A stretch of DNA of 8,543 nucleotides, from positions 1 to 8,543 of the forward strand of contig DATKFM010000208.1 of assembly GCA_035544395.1 (NCBI GenBank), given 5' to 3'. This document shows positions 1 through 5,983 of this stretch, piece by piece. Each line of letters starts with the position of its first letter. Positions within the stretch are counted from its first letter, which is position 1. Below the pieces are notes generated by a model. It worked only from the letters and a program-made list of their open reading frames with translations, searched no databases and was not told where the DNA came from. This DNA comes from DATKFM01 sp035544395. GTDB taxonomy: Bacteria > Pseudomonadota > Alphaproteobacteria > Dongiales > Dongiaceae. A program made the position numbers and the translations under genes.

Positions 1-83
1 TGACGTTCCGTTGGAAAGCGCGGTGTTTCTAGCCTCATATTCTGGTCATGACATTAATACATTCTAATTGGAGGACCACTCCC

Positions 84-284
84 ATGACCTGCGCCACTTG
101 CACTGAACTGGACCTCGTCCTTGCGTCGAAGACCCCGGCCATCGCCGCCCGACTGCTCGCGGCCCTCGGCCGCCTGCGGCCGGCCGAACGGCTCGACCTG
201 GACAGCCTGAGCTGCCATCAGCTGCGCGACCTCGGCCTCGCCGACGGCCGGGACGGAAGGCCGCGGGACTACATGTGGGACTGA
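84..284 (+). CDS. Small DUF1127-like protein (66 aa)
   Basis: Short protein with a Cys-containing start (MTCATC), an alanine/leucine/arginine helix in the middle, and a C-terminal segment LDSLSCHQLRDLGL. That segment resembles the core of DUF1127 (YjiS-type) proteins, where L-x-x-HxLRDIGL is the conserved piece. DUF1127 proteins are small regulatory or RNA-associated proteins in alphaproteobacteria; no function is claimed here. The ATG at 84 is preferred over the upstream in-frame start at 48 because GGAGG at 70-74 lies 9 nt before it. The protein ends only 6 nt from the convergent stop of the next gene and I see no terminator hairpin between them. The tail RDYMWD is unlike the basic tail usual in the family, so assignment is by short-motif resemblance only. 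Confidence 0.6.
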   Translation: MTCATCTELDLVLASKTPAIAARLLAALGRLRPAERLDLDSLSCHQLRDLGLADGRDGRPRDYMWD

Positions 285-290
285 AAGCCG

Positions 291-917
291 TCAGAAGACG
301 CTGGTCTTGATCCTGCCGATCATCTCGCTGATGCGGGCATCCTCGAGCGGCCGAGCGCTGTCTTTGATCTCGCAATAGATGCCGGCGACCCGATTGCGGT
401 AGCCCATGGAGCGGGCGACATGGCCGCCATGGCGGGTGAAAGCGAAACAGGACGCGCGCATCCCATCGATCTCGGCAATGAACCGGCTGGCCGGATAGCC
501 TTCGAAAACGCCCGCAGCCGACCAGCTACCCGGGACATCGTAGTCCAGCACATACTCGAACAGCGATTGCGGATCCTTGCGTTCGAAAAAGCTGCTGACG
601 CCGGCGACATAGAGGTAGACGAAGAATCTCGACTCTGGACCAGCCGCAGCGATCTCGGATTTTGTTGCCCAACCGGTACCGCCGCCATGGGTGGCCGGCC
701 CGCGGCTGCAACCCATGCTGTGAAAATCCGTGGCGGGCTCCAGCGTGATGGCGAGATCGCCGCAGGCCGCCGGATCCATTTCAGAGCCCGGCACCATCGG
801 CTTTGGCACGCCGCCAGGCCGCATCATCGATTGCGAAGCGGAAGCAGGCCCGGCTACGCCCAACAATAGCGCCGGCAACAGGGCGCAGGCAGCAACGCAG
901 CTCCATCGGGACGGCAT
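291..917 (-). CDS. Exported protein of unknown function (208 aa)
   Basis: A classical signal peptide is visible: positively charged start, hydrophobic core around residues 7-22, and ASA before the likely cleavage near residue 28. The predicted mature protein is therefore periplasmic or surface-exposed. It contains four cysteines (52, 70, 157, 182), enough for two disulfides, and mixed beta-like segments such as RFFVYLYVAG (97-106) and RFIAEIDGMRASCFAF (145-160). I do not recognise a family. The start is supported by AGGAGG at 924-929, 6 nt upstream of the ATG. It lies 86 nt downstream of the 1004-1528 gene on the same strand, so it may be the third gene of that operon or have its own promoter. 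The coding call is favoured over antisense ORFs by the signal peptide and the ribosome site. Confidence 0.72.
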   Translation of the reverse strand: MPSRWSCVAACALLPALLLGVAGPASASQSMMRPGGVPKPMVPGSEMDPAACGDLAITLEPATDFHSMGCSRGPATHGGGTGWATKSEIAAAGPESRFFVYLYVAGVSSFFERKDPQSLFEYVLDYDVPGSWSAAGVFEGYPASRFIAEIDGMRASCFAFTRHGGHVARSMGYRNRVAGIYCEIKDSARPLEDARISEMIGRIKTSVF

Positions 918-1003
918 GATGCACCTCCTGGCTCCGTCTTGCCGTCCTCATCGAAGAACGGCAGACAGCCTGCAGATCTCATCTGCGCGGTATGCTCCTG
1001 CGC

Positions 1004-1528
1004 TCAGGGCAGCTTGTACGCCAGCGCCGGCCAGAACAGGATGCCGCTGCCCGTTTCCGCCACGCCGGCGCCGCCGACCGCGGTCAGCGTGCGCTCGTTG
1101 GCGCGCAGCACGGCGCGGCCGCCGCCGGTGATGCCCTCGAAGCGGCCGGTGCCGCCGGTGAAAACGAAGTCGCCGTTGCAGCCGATCAGGTGGTAACCCC
1201 TGCAGGTGAAGTCGGCGAAGATGCGGGCGTCATCGGGCGCCGTCATGACGCAGCGGCCGGTGCCGGTCTGGGCGCCGCTCTCGAGCTCGATGCGCACAGT
1301 CGCCGGACAGATCATCTCGCCGCTGGCTACCGGTCCCTTCTCGGTTTCGACATAGACGGTGCCGGAGATCGAGCCGATGAAGGTCGCCTCGGTCACCGAT
1401 GTCTGCAGGGTCTGGCCGCTGCCTTGCCAAGCAACGAAGGCTTTGACCGTTGCTTCCTCTGCAGCATGGGCCGGCAGCGCAGCGCCGGCAATTGCGGTGA
1501 CGAGCAGCCGCAGTATCGTCTTGAACAT
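1004..1528 (-). CDS. Exported protein with a GGTGRFEGITGGG motif (174 aa)
   Basis: A signal peptide with core ILRLLVTAIAGAAL and site AHA|AEE predicts cleavage near residue 22. The mature part is a probable beta-rich domain with four cysteines (74, 93, 109, 117) and the segment FVFTGGTGRFEGITGGG (121-137). A GGTG-F-x-G-x-x-G turn of this kind occurs in allene-oxide-cyclase/dirigent-like barrels and in many uncharacterised exported alphaproteobacterial proteins, so a small periplasmic barrel is my inference, not an assignment. ATG at 1528 is chosen because GGAGG (1534-1538) sits 5 nt before it; a GTG at 1540 overlaps that ribosome site and is rejected. The gene follows the 1547-2008 gene by 18 nt, indicating co-transcription. 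Confidence 0.75.
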   Translation of the reverse strand: MFKTILRLLVTAIAGAALPAHAAEEATVKAFVAWQGSGQTLQTSVTEATFIGSISGTVYVETEKGPVASGEMICPATVRIELESGAQTGTGRCVMTAPDDARIFADFTCRGYHLIGCNGDFVFTGGTGRFEGITGGGRAVLRANERTLTAVGGAGVAETGSGILFWPALAYKLP

Positions 1529-1546
1529 CCTATCCTCCACTGCGGC

Positions 1547-2008
1547 TCAATCGAAATCGATATAGACGGCGTCACCGCCGAGAGAGAGCGCCAGGCCCGT
1601 GCGGTCGGCCTCAAGCTCGATCACCACGCCGTGGCTGTTCTTGAGCCACAGCTTGCCGGTGCTGGCGTCGCCGACCGCCATGCCGTAGCGGCCTTGCACG
1701 TAAGAGCCGGGAAAGTGGGCCGCGTCCTTGAGATTGTAGACATTGCCGACGGCGACCATCTTGGAGATGCCGAAACCGCCAATGCCCAGTCCGCCGACCG
1801 TGAAATTATAGGTCTTGCCGTTGAGTTTCAGCGTGCCGCCGCCGAGATTGCCGCTGCCGATGAAGGCGACCTGCACCTGCTCGATGCGCACGGTGCCGGA
1901 TTTCTTGAGATCTTCGCCGCTGGCGGCGCCGCCGAGAGACAGAAGCAGGACCAGACTGCCCGCGAAGGCGGCGCGCATGGACCAAAAGCTCTGGAAGAGT
2001 TTTCGCAT
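1547..2008 (-). CDS. Exported glycine-rich protein, weakly EipA/DUF1134-like (153 aa)
   Basis: The N-terminus has a basic start, a hydrophobic core at residues 13-27 and a likely cleavage after GGAAS near residue 30. The mature domain is a repeating beta-strand/glycine-turn pattern: FIGSGNLGGGTLKLNGKTY, then VGGLGIGGFGISK, VYNLKD, GSYVQGRYGMAVG, and a C-terminal LSLGGDAVYIDFD. The spacing of GTL, G-x-GF and VYNL recalls EipA/DUF1134 and Ysc84-like exported proteins, but resemblance is weak and I do not assign the family. ATG at 2008 has AGGGGG (2017-2022) 8 nt upstream; a TTG one codon earlier is less likely. It is the first gene of a minus-strand operon, with a promoter at 2068-2096 and a 22-bp palindrome against the -35 box. 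Confidence 0.78.
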   Translation of the reverse strand: MRKLFQSFWSMRAAFAGSLVLLLSLGGAASGEDLKKSGTVRIEQVQVAFIGSGNLGGGTLKLNGKTYNFTVGGLGIGGFGISKMVAVGNVYNLKDAAHFPGSYVQGRYGMAVGDASTGKLWLKNSHGVVIELEADRTGLALSLGGDAVYIDFD

Positions 2009-2067
2009 CAACTTGACCCCCTGGCATTCCGCCCGCTGTTTGGACCGATGCGAGCCGAAGCATTCTT

Positions 2068-2096
2068 CTTATGATTGGCCCCGCGCCCTGCCTCAA
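2068..2096 (-). promoter_or_regulatory. Candidate sigma70 promoter of the exported-protein operon
   Basis: On the minus strand, TTGAGG (2096-2091) and CATAAG (2073-2068) are separated by exactly 17 nt. Each matches four of six consensus positions. Predicted transcription start is near 2061, giving a leader of about 50 nt before the ATG at 2008. The -35 box overlaps the last three bases of the palindrome at 2094-2115. Confidence 0.45.
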
Positions 2097-2115
2097 TTGG
2101 ACCTTGGTCCAATTG
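2094..2115. promoter_or_regulatory. Perfect 22-bp palindrome, candidate operator
   Basis: The arm CAATTGGACC (2094-2103) is followed by TT and by its exact complement GGTCCAATTG (2106-2115). There is no T-run after it on either strand and no coding sequence over it, so a protein-binding site is more likely than a terminator. The TTGGTCC/GGACCAA core resembles operators of FadR-type GntR regulators (PdhR and LldR use ATTGGT...ACCAAT), but spacing differs and the regulator is unknown. It abuts the -35 box of the minus-strand operon and lies about 150 bp upstream of the divergent gene at 2267. Confidence 0.55.
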
Positions 2116-2204
2116 GCACAGGAATTTAGTGCCCGCTTCTCAATCTCTTGCGCGAATGCAGCAAATAAGCCGCCACACCAATCTTACGGCTTTAACTACC
2201 ATCC

Positions 2205-2219
2205 TTAACAGCCCGTTAA
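2205..2219. promoter_or_regulatory. CtrA-like box TTAA-N7-TTAA
   Basis: TTAA (2205-2208), seven bases, and TTAA (2216-2219) match the TTAA-N7-TTAA(C) consensus of the alphaproteobacterial cell-cycle regulator CtrA; the last base is T rather than the preferred C. A further TTAAC lies at 2192-2196. No well-spaced sigma70 -35/-10 pair is visible upstream of the gene at 2267, which fits a promoter needing an activator. An imperfect dyad (AAGCCG 2167-2172, CGGCTT 2187-2192) lies just upstream. The match is short and in an AT-richer intergenic patch, so chance is possible. Confidence 0.4.
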
Positions 2220-2266
2220 TATAGACTGTCGAGGATACGGCATACCAACAGATCGTGGAGGTCTCA

Positions 2267-3040
2267 ATGCCAATGAAGATTCGAAAGAGAATCGGTTTCG
2301 GCGTCGCCACTGGAGTCATCGCGCTGGCGCTTGGCGCGCTGCCGGTTTCATTCGACTCCGGCAAGATGGCTATCGATGGCAAGGCGGCGCTGGCCGCTGC
2401 CGGCGGCAATGGCAAGTCCAATGGCAATGCAAACGGCAAAGGCCACGGCAAGGGCCTGCAATCCGATCAGGTCCAGGAAGCGAAGACCTCTCACGCCAAG
2501 GGCAAGCTTTCGAAAGAAGACGCGATGCATCCCAGCAATCTGGGGCGCCTCAACGGTTTCCTGAACGCCTCGCCGCAGGCGCTGGCGAACGCATCGCCGA
2601 ACTCGGCGGTCGGCACGCTGTCCAAGACCTACCGTGACGCGCTGCTTAACGTCGATGGCACGGTTACGACCGAAGACCTCGCCGGCATTCTGGCAGAGGC
2701 GGCGAACAAGCCGCTGACTGGCGAGCAGGTTCTCGCCGTCCATGAGAAGTTGATCGCGACGAATCCGGATCTGGCCGAAGACGAGGCCCTGAGCGCGCAG
2801 TTGACGGACGAAGACTTCGCGGACGAACTCGCCGACGAAGCCAATGAGATCCAGGCAACGGAAGCCAATCAGGGTCTCGGCGGCGACGAGGGCGAGGAAG
2901 GCGATGATGTCGCCGACGGCGATGATGCCGACGACGCCGACGAAAGTGACGGCGCGCTGGCAGATGCCGCCGACGCGGTAGGCGATGCCGTGACCGACAC
3001 GGCGAGCGCTATCGGCGATTTCGTCGACGAGACCTTCTAG
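2267..3040 (+). CDS. Secreted protein with basic N-half and acidic C-half (257 aa)
   Basis: The start MPMKIRKR is followed by a hydrophobic segment (residues 9-28), a likely signal peptide, although no sharp cleavage site is visible before ALAAA (41-45). Residues 46-63 are a Gly/Asn/Lys low-complexity stretch (GGNGKSNGNANGKGHGKG). Residues 92-116 carry LGRLN and ALANASPNSAVG, a motif I recall from uncharacterised alphaproteobacterial proteins with similar G/N/K-rich leaders. Residues 131-190 look helical. From about 168 the chain is strongly acidic, with DD/DE/EE runs at 207-228 and an alanine/aspartate tail. Known relatives have no established role; cation binding or matrix association is speculation. 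GGAGG at 2257-2261 lies 5 nt before ATG 2267; ATG 2273 and GTG 2255 are alternatives. A strong terminator follows. Confidence 0.82.
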   Translation: MPMKIRKRIGFGVATGVIALALGALPVSFDSGKMAIDGKAALAAAGGNGKSNGNANGKGHGKGLQSDQVQEAKTSHAKGKLSKEDAMHPSNLGRLNGFLNASPQALANASPNSAVGTLSKTYRDALLNVDGTVTTEDLAGILAEAANKPLTGEQVLAVHEKLIATNPDLAEDEALSAQLTDEDFADELADEANEIQATEANQGLGGDEGEEGDDVADGDDADDADESDGALADAADAVGDAVTDTASAIGDFVDETF

Positions 3041-3070
3041 GCGGCCATAGTCACAGGCGGCAAGCTCCAG

Positions 3071-3122
3071 CGCCGCGCCAGCCCTCGCCGCACCGGCAGG
3101 GTTGGCGCGGCGTTGTTGTTTT
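3071..3122 (+). terminator. Rho-independent terminator of the acidic secreted protein gene
   Basis: A 15-bp stem (CGCCGCGCCAGCCCT at 3071-3085 with 3098-3112, complementary except for one G-T pair) closes a 12-nt loop. It is followed by the T-rich tract TTGTTGTTTT at 3113-3122. It starts 31 nt after the stop at 3040. On the other strand there is no T-run, so it mainly serves the plus-strand gene, although transcripts from the convergent amidase gene also cross it. Confidence 0.88.
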
Positions 3123-3148
3123 GAGACGGCCGCACTGGCCGGCTGCCG

Positions 3149-4579
3149 CTACAGCTTCGGCCGCCGCTCCGGCGTATCCATCCAGGGCTGCGCCCGCTCA
3201 ATGGCGGCGGCGACTTCGAACACCCGCCGGTCGTCATAGGGCCGGGCGACGATCTGCACCGCCGTCGGCAATCCCCGTGGTCCCATGCCCGATGGCACCA
3301 CCATGACCGGGCAGCGGCTCAGCATGTTGAAGGGATAGGTGATGGTCCATTCATAGTCGGAATCGATCTCGCGGCCATCGACCATCATCTTCTCCCAGGG
3401 CGGCTGATCGGCGCGCACATCGTGGGTCGCCAGGGGGACGCAGACGAAGGCGTAGTACTTTTCCAGGAGCGGCCCGAAGCGATCAAAAATGCGGCCCGCG
3501 ACATGGAAACCTTCAACGAATTTCGCCACATCGGCCGCGGCGGCACGGCCGGCGTAGTACTTGACGTAGTCGGTGACCAGGTCGGGATGCAGGCGCTGCG
3601 CTTCGGCCATGTAGTGGCCGAACAGGTGGTCGAGATAGGTGCTCGCGGCGTCCAGGATCTCGCGAGTCCAGCCGAGATCCACTTCCTCGACGATGGCGCC
3701 CTCGCCGCGCAGCAATTCGATGGTGCGCACCGCGTTGGCGCGCACCTCCGGCGCGACGGCGTGGAAGCCGAGATCGATTGAATAAGCGACGCGCTTGCCC
3801 TTCAGCGCTCCCGCAGGAAATTCGAGCGGCAGCTTCATTTTCGGCCGGAGCGCGACGATGTCGCGCGGATGAGGACCCGCGGTCACATTCTGGAACAGCG
3901 CGCAATCGGCGACCGTGCGCGCCAGGGGGCCGGTGTGGCAATAGGCGTCGAGGTTGTAGGGCGAATCGATGGGATTGCGGCCATAAGGCGGCTTGAAGCC
4001 GACGACGCCGCACATCGCCGCGGGGATGCGGATCGAGCCGCCGATGTCCGACCCGGTGGCCAGCGTGGTCGTGCCCGCGGCAAGGCTGGCGCCGGCGCCG
4101 CCGGATGAGCCGCCGCAGGTATATTTCGGGTTCCACGGCGTGCCGGTGACGCCATAGAGCCGCGAATAAGTGACGCCGGCGCAGGAAAATTCCGGAGAGG
4201 TGCTGCGCGCGTGCTGGATGGCGCCGGCGCGGAACAGCCGTTCGACGATGGGTTCGGTGCGGCCCGCGACATTGTCCTTATGGATCAGGCTGGAGAAATC
4301 CTGCGGCTGGCCTTTCACGCCCATCTCGTTCTTGACCGCCAGCGACAGGCCTTCGACCGCCCGCGGCCGGCCATCGGTTTTCTGGTACTTTTCCTCGGCG
4401 CGCTTCGCCTGCTTCAGCGCCTGCTCGAAATAGCGGTGGGAGAAGGCATTGACGACCGGCTCAACCCTCTCGGCCTGGGCAATTTGCGCTTTCAGGATGT
4501 CGACGGGCGACAAGCGACCGGCGCGGAATTCCTCGAGGGCCTTGATAGCGGGCATGTAGCAGAGATCGAGATCGGACAT
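3149..4579 (-). CDS. Amidase signature family hydrolase (476 aa)
   Basis: Full-length member of the amidase signature family (GatA, malonamidase, FAAH group), which hydrolyses amide C-N bonds with a Ser-cisSer-Lys triad. The triad is visible: Lys83 in LAVKNEMG, cis-Ser158 in CGGSSGGAGAS, and nucleophile Ser182 in TGSDIGGSIRIPAA. The spacings of 75 and 24 residues match those of FAAH. GFKPPYGRNP and GPLARTVADCA follow as expected. No signal peptide or membrane segment is visible, so it should be cytoplasmic. The C-terminal half, which sets specificity, does not reveal the substrate. It is unlikely to be GatA because gatB/gatC are absent and the protein lacks a clear GatA start. AGGGG at 4591-4595 lies 11 nt before the ATG. 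It is divergent from kbl and convergent with the 2267-3040 gene. Confidence 0.93.
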   Translation of the reverse strand: MSDLDLCYMPAIKALEEFRAGRLSPVDILKAQIAQAERVEPVVNAFSHRYFEQALKQAKRAEEKYQKTDGRPRAVEGLSLAVKNEMGVKGQPQDFSSLIHKDNVAGRTEPIVERLFRAGAIQHARSTSPEFSCAGVTYSRLYGVTGTPWNPKYTCGGSSGGAGASLAAGTTTLATGSDIGGSIRIPAAMCGVVGFKPPYGRNPIDSPYNLDAYCHTGPLARTVADCALFQNVTAGPHPRDIVALRPKMKLPLEFPAGALKGKRVAYSIDLGFHAVAPEVRANAVRTIELLRGEGAIVEEVDLGWTREILDAASTYLDHLFGHYMAEAQRLHPDLVTDYVKYYAGRAAAADVAKFVEGFHVAGRIFDRFGPLLEKYYAFVCVPLATHDVRADQPPWEKMMVDGREIDSDYEWTITYPFNMLSRCPVMVVPSGMGPRGLPTAVQIVARPYDDRRVFEVAAAIERAQPWMDTPERRPKL

Positions 4580-4638
4580 GGCGGCGCTTTCCCCTGGCGA
4601 TTTCCTTGCGGCTTGCGTTGGTGCGCGTAGAAGAGTCT

Positions 4639-4712
4639 AACATTGGAAATCGCCCGCTGCCACGAGTGGGTCGCAGTCCACGCGGAGCCGCGAAGGCGCG
4701 ATGTCCAATGTT
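4639..4712. repeat. 74-bp element with 15-nt inverted ends
   Basis: AACATTGGAAATCGC (4639-4653) and GCGATGTCCAATGTT (4698-4712) are inverted copies matching at 14 of 15 positions, separated by 44 bases that contain smaller dyads (CCAC/GTGG at 4660-4669, CGCGG/CCGCG at 4681-4692). TCTA is found at both borders (4636-4639 and 4713-4716), the left copy sharing one base with the arm. The element lies in the amidase-kbl intergenic region. Possible readings are a structured leader RNA for kbl, two spaced operator half-sites, or a tiny MITE-like insertion with a 4-bp duplication. The rest of 4580-4801 shows no gene and no good sigma70 promoter. Confidence 0.55.
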
Positions 4713-4801
4713 TCTAGTTGTCGAAGTTTGCCAGCAACGACCAGCACTCCGACTTCGCGTCGTCGCGGCCTCACGTGAATTCCAGATCTGGAGAACTATC
4801 T

Positions 4802-5983
4802 ATGGGTCTACAGGAACGGCTGACCGAGACGCTGGAACAGATCAGGCGGGATTCGCTCTATAAGGAAGAGCGCATCATCACGTCACCGCAGAGCGCGCAT
4901 ATCCGGCTCGCGGCGGGGACTGAGGTGCTGAATTTCTGCGCCAACAACTATCTCGGGCTCGCCAATCATCCTGAGATCGTCGCGGCAGCGCATAAGGCGC
5001 TCGACGACCACGGCTTCGGCCTGGCGTCGGTGCGATTCATCTGCGGCACCCAGGATCTGCACAAGGAACTGGAGCGGATGATCGCGCGATTTCTTGGCAC
5101 CGACGACGCGATCCTCTATTCCTCCTGCTTCGATGCCAATGGCGGATTGTTTGAAACCCTGCTTGGCGAAGAAGACGCGGTCATCAGCGATGCGCTGAAC
5201 CACGCCTCGATCATCGACGGCATCCGCCTCTGCAAAGCGCAGCGGATGCGCTACAAGCATGCCGACATGGCCGATCTGGAAGCGCAGCTCATAGCAGCCA
5301 AGGCTGCGCGCACGCGGCTGATCGCCACCGATGGCGTGTTCAGCATGGACGGTGACATCGCGCCCCTGCGCGATATCGTCGATCTCGCGAAGAAGCACGA
5401 CGCGCTGGTCATGGTGGACGATTCTCACGCCACCGGCTTTGTCGGGCCGACCGGCCGCGGCGCCGCGGAACATTGCGGCGTGCAGGAGCGGATCGATATC
5501 TTCACCTCGACCCTGGGCAAGGCGCTGGGTGGCGGCACCGGCGGCTTCACTGCAGCCCGCCAGCCGGTCATCGACCTGCTGCGGCAGCGCTCGCGGCCCT
5601 ATCTGTTCTCCAACTCCATCGCGCCCGCCGTGGCGGCGGCAGGCATTACCGCCATCGATCTGTTGTCGAAGAGCGGCGATCTCCGGCAGAAGCTGAACGC
5701 CAATACCAACCGATTCCGCGAACGCATGACGGCGGCGGGATTCGATATCCGGCCGGGCGTTCATCCGATCGCGCCGATCATGCTGTACGACGCCGCTCTC
5801 GCCCACCGCTTGGCGGGCGCTATGCTGGAGCGCGGCATCTATGTGATCGGATTTTCCTATCCGGTGGTGCCGAAGGGCGAGGCGCGCATCCGCGTGCAGC
5901 TCTCCGCCGCCCATAGCGAGGCTGACATCGACCGCGCCATCGCCGCCTTCACCGATGCGGGTAAGGTATTGAAGGTGATCTGA
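4802..5983 (+). CDS. kbl: Glycine C-acetyltransferase (2-amino-3-ketobutyrate CoA ligase), 393 aa
   Basis: PLP-dependent enzyme of the alpha-oxoamine synthase family. It converts 2-amino-3-ketobutyrate plus CoA to glycine and acetyl-CoA, the second step of threonine breakdown through threonine dehydrogenase. Diagnostic segments are NFCANNYLGLANHP (44-57), GLASVRFICGTQDLHKELE (73-91), the PLP-stacking His134 in LNHASIIDG, Asp206 and His209 in VDDSHATGFVG, and the Schiff-base Lys240 in STLGKALGGGTGGF. Length is close to the E. coli enzyme (398 aa). The ATG at 4802 has GGAG at 4790-4793, 8 nt upstream; a TTG at 4718 in the same frame lacks a ribosome site and adds residues not found in the family. 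No tdh follows; the next gene is convergent and overlaps the end of kbl by 35 bp. A perfect 12-bp palindrome (4781-4792) covers part of the ribosome site. Confidence 0.97.
   Translation: MGLQERLTETLEQIRRDSLYKEERIITSPQSAHIRLAAGTEVLNFCANNYLGLANHPEIVAAAHKALDDHGFGLASVRFICGTQDLHKELERMIARFLGTDDAILYSSCFDANGGLFETLLGEEDAVISDALNHASIIDGIRLCKAQRMRYKHADMADLEAQLIAAKAARTRLIATDGVFSMDGDIAPLRDIVDLAKKHDALVMVDDSHATGFVGPTGRGAAEHCGVQERIDIFTSTLGKALGGGTGGFTAARQPVIDLLRQRSRPYLFSNSIAPAVAAAGITAIDLLSKSGDLRQKLNANTNRFRERMTAAGFDIRPGVHPIAPIMLYDAALAHRLAGAMLERGIYVIGFSYPVVPKGEARIRVQLSAAHSEADIDRAIAAFTDAGKVLKVI

Noticed and set aside
11..60. Promoter for the DUF1127-like gene (TTGGAA at 11-16, TAATAC at 55-60, other AT-rich boxes)
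   Set aside because: No pair of boxes has acceptable spacing and match together, so I do not annotate one.
992..2074. 360-codon open frame on the plus strand across three minus-strand genes
   Set aside because: It is antisense to genes with signal peptides and good ribosome sites. Its translation is low-complexity Ala/Gly/Asp/His-rich, as expected from the complement of GC-rich codons.
2094..2115. Palindrome read as a bidirectional terminator
   Set aside because: No T-run follows on either strand and it lies between divergent gene starts, not ends.
4718..4801. 28-residue N-terminal extension of Kbl from a TTG
   Set aside because: No ribosome site precedes it, the Kbl family starts at about the ATG at 4802, and that ATG has a good GGAG.
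4580..4801. Glycine riboswitch upstream of kbl
   Set aside because: A dyad is present but I see none of the conserved glycine-aptamer core sequence, and no tandem aptamer arrangement.
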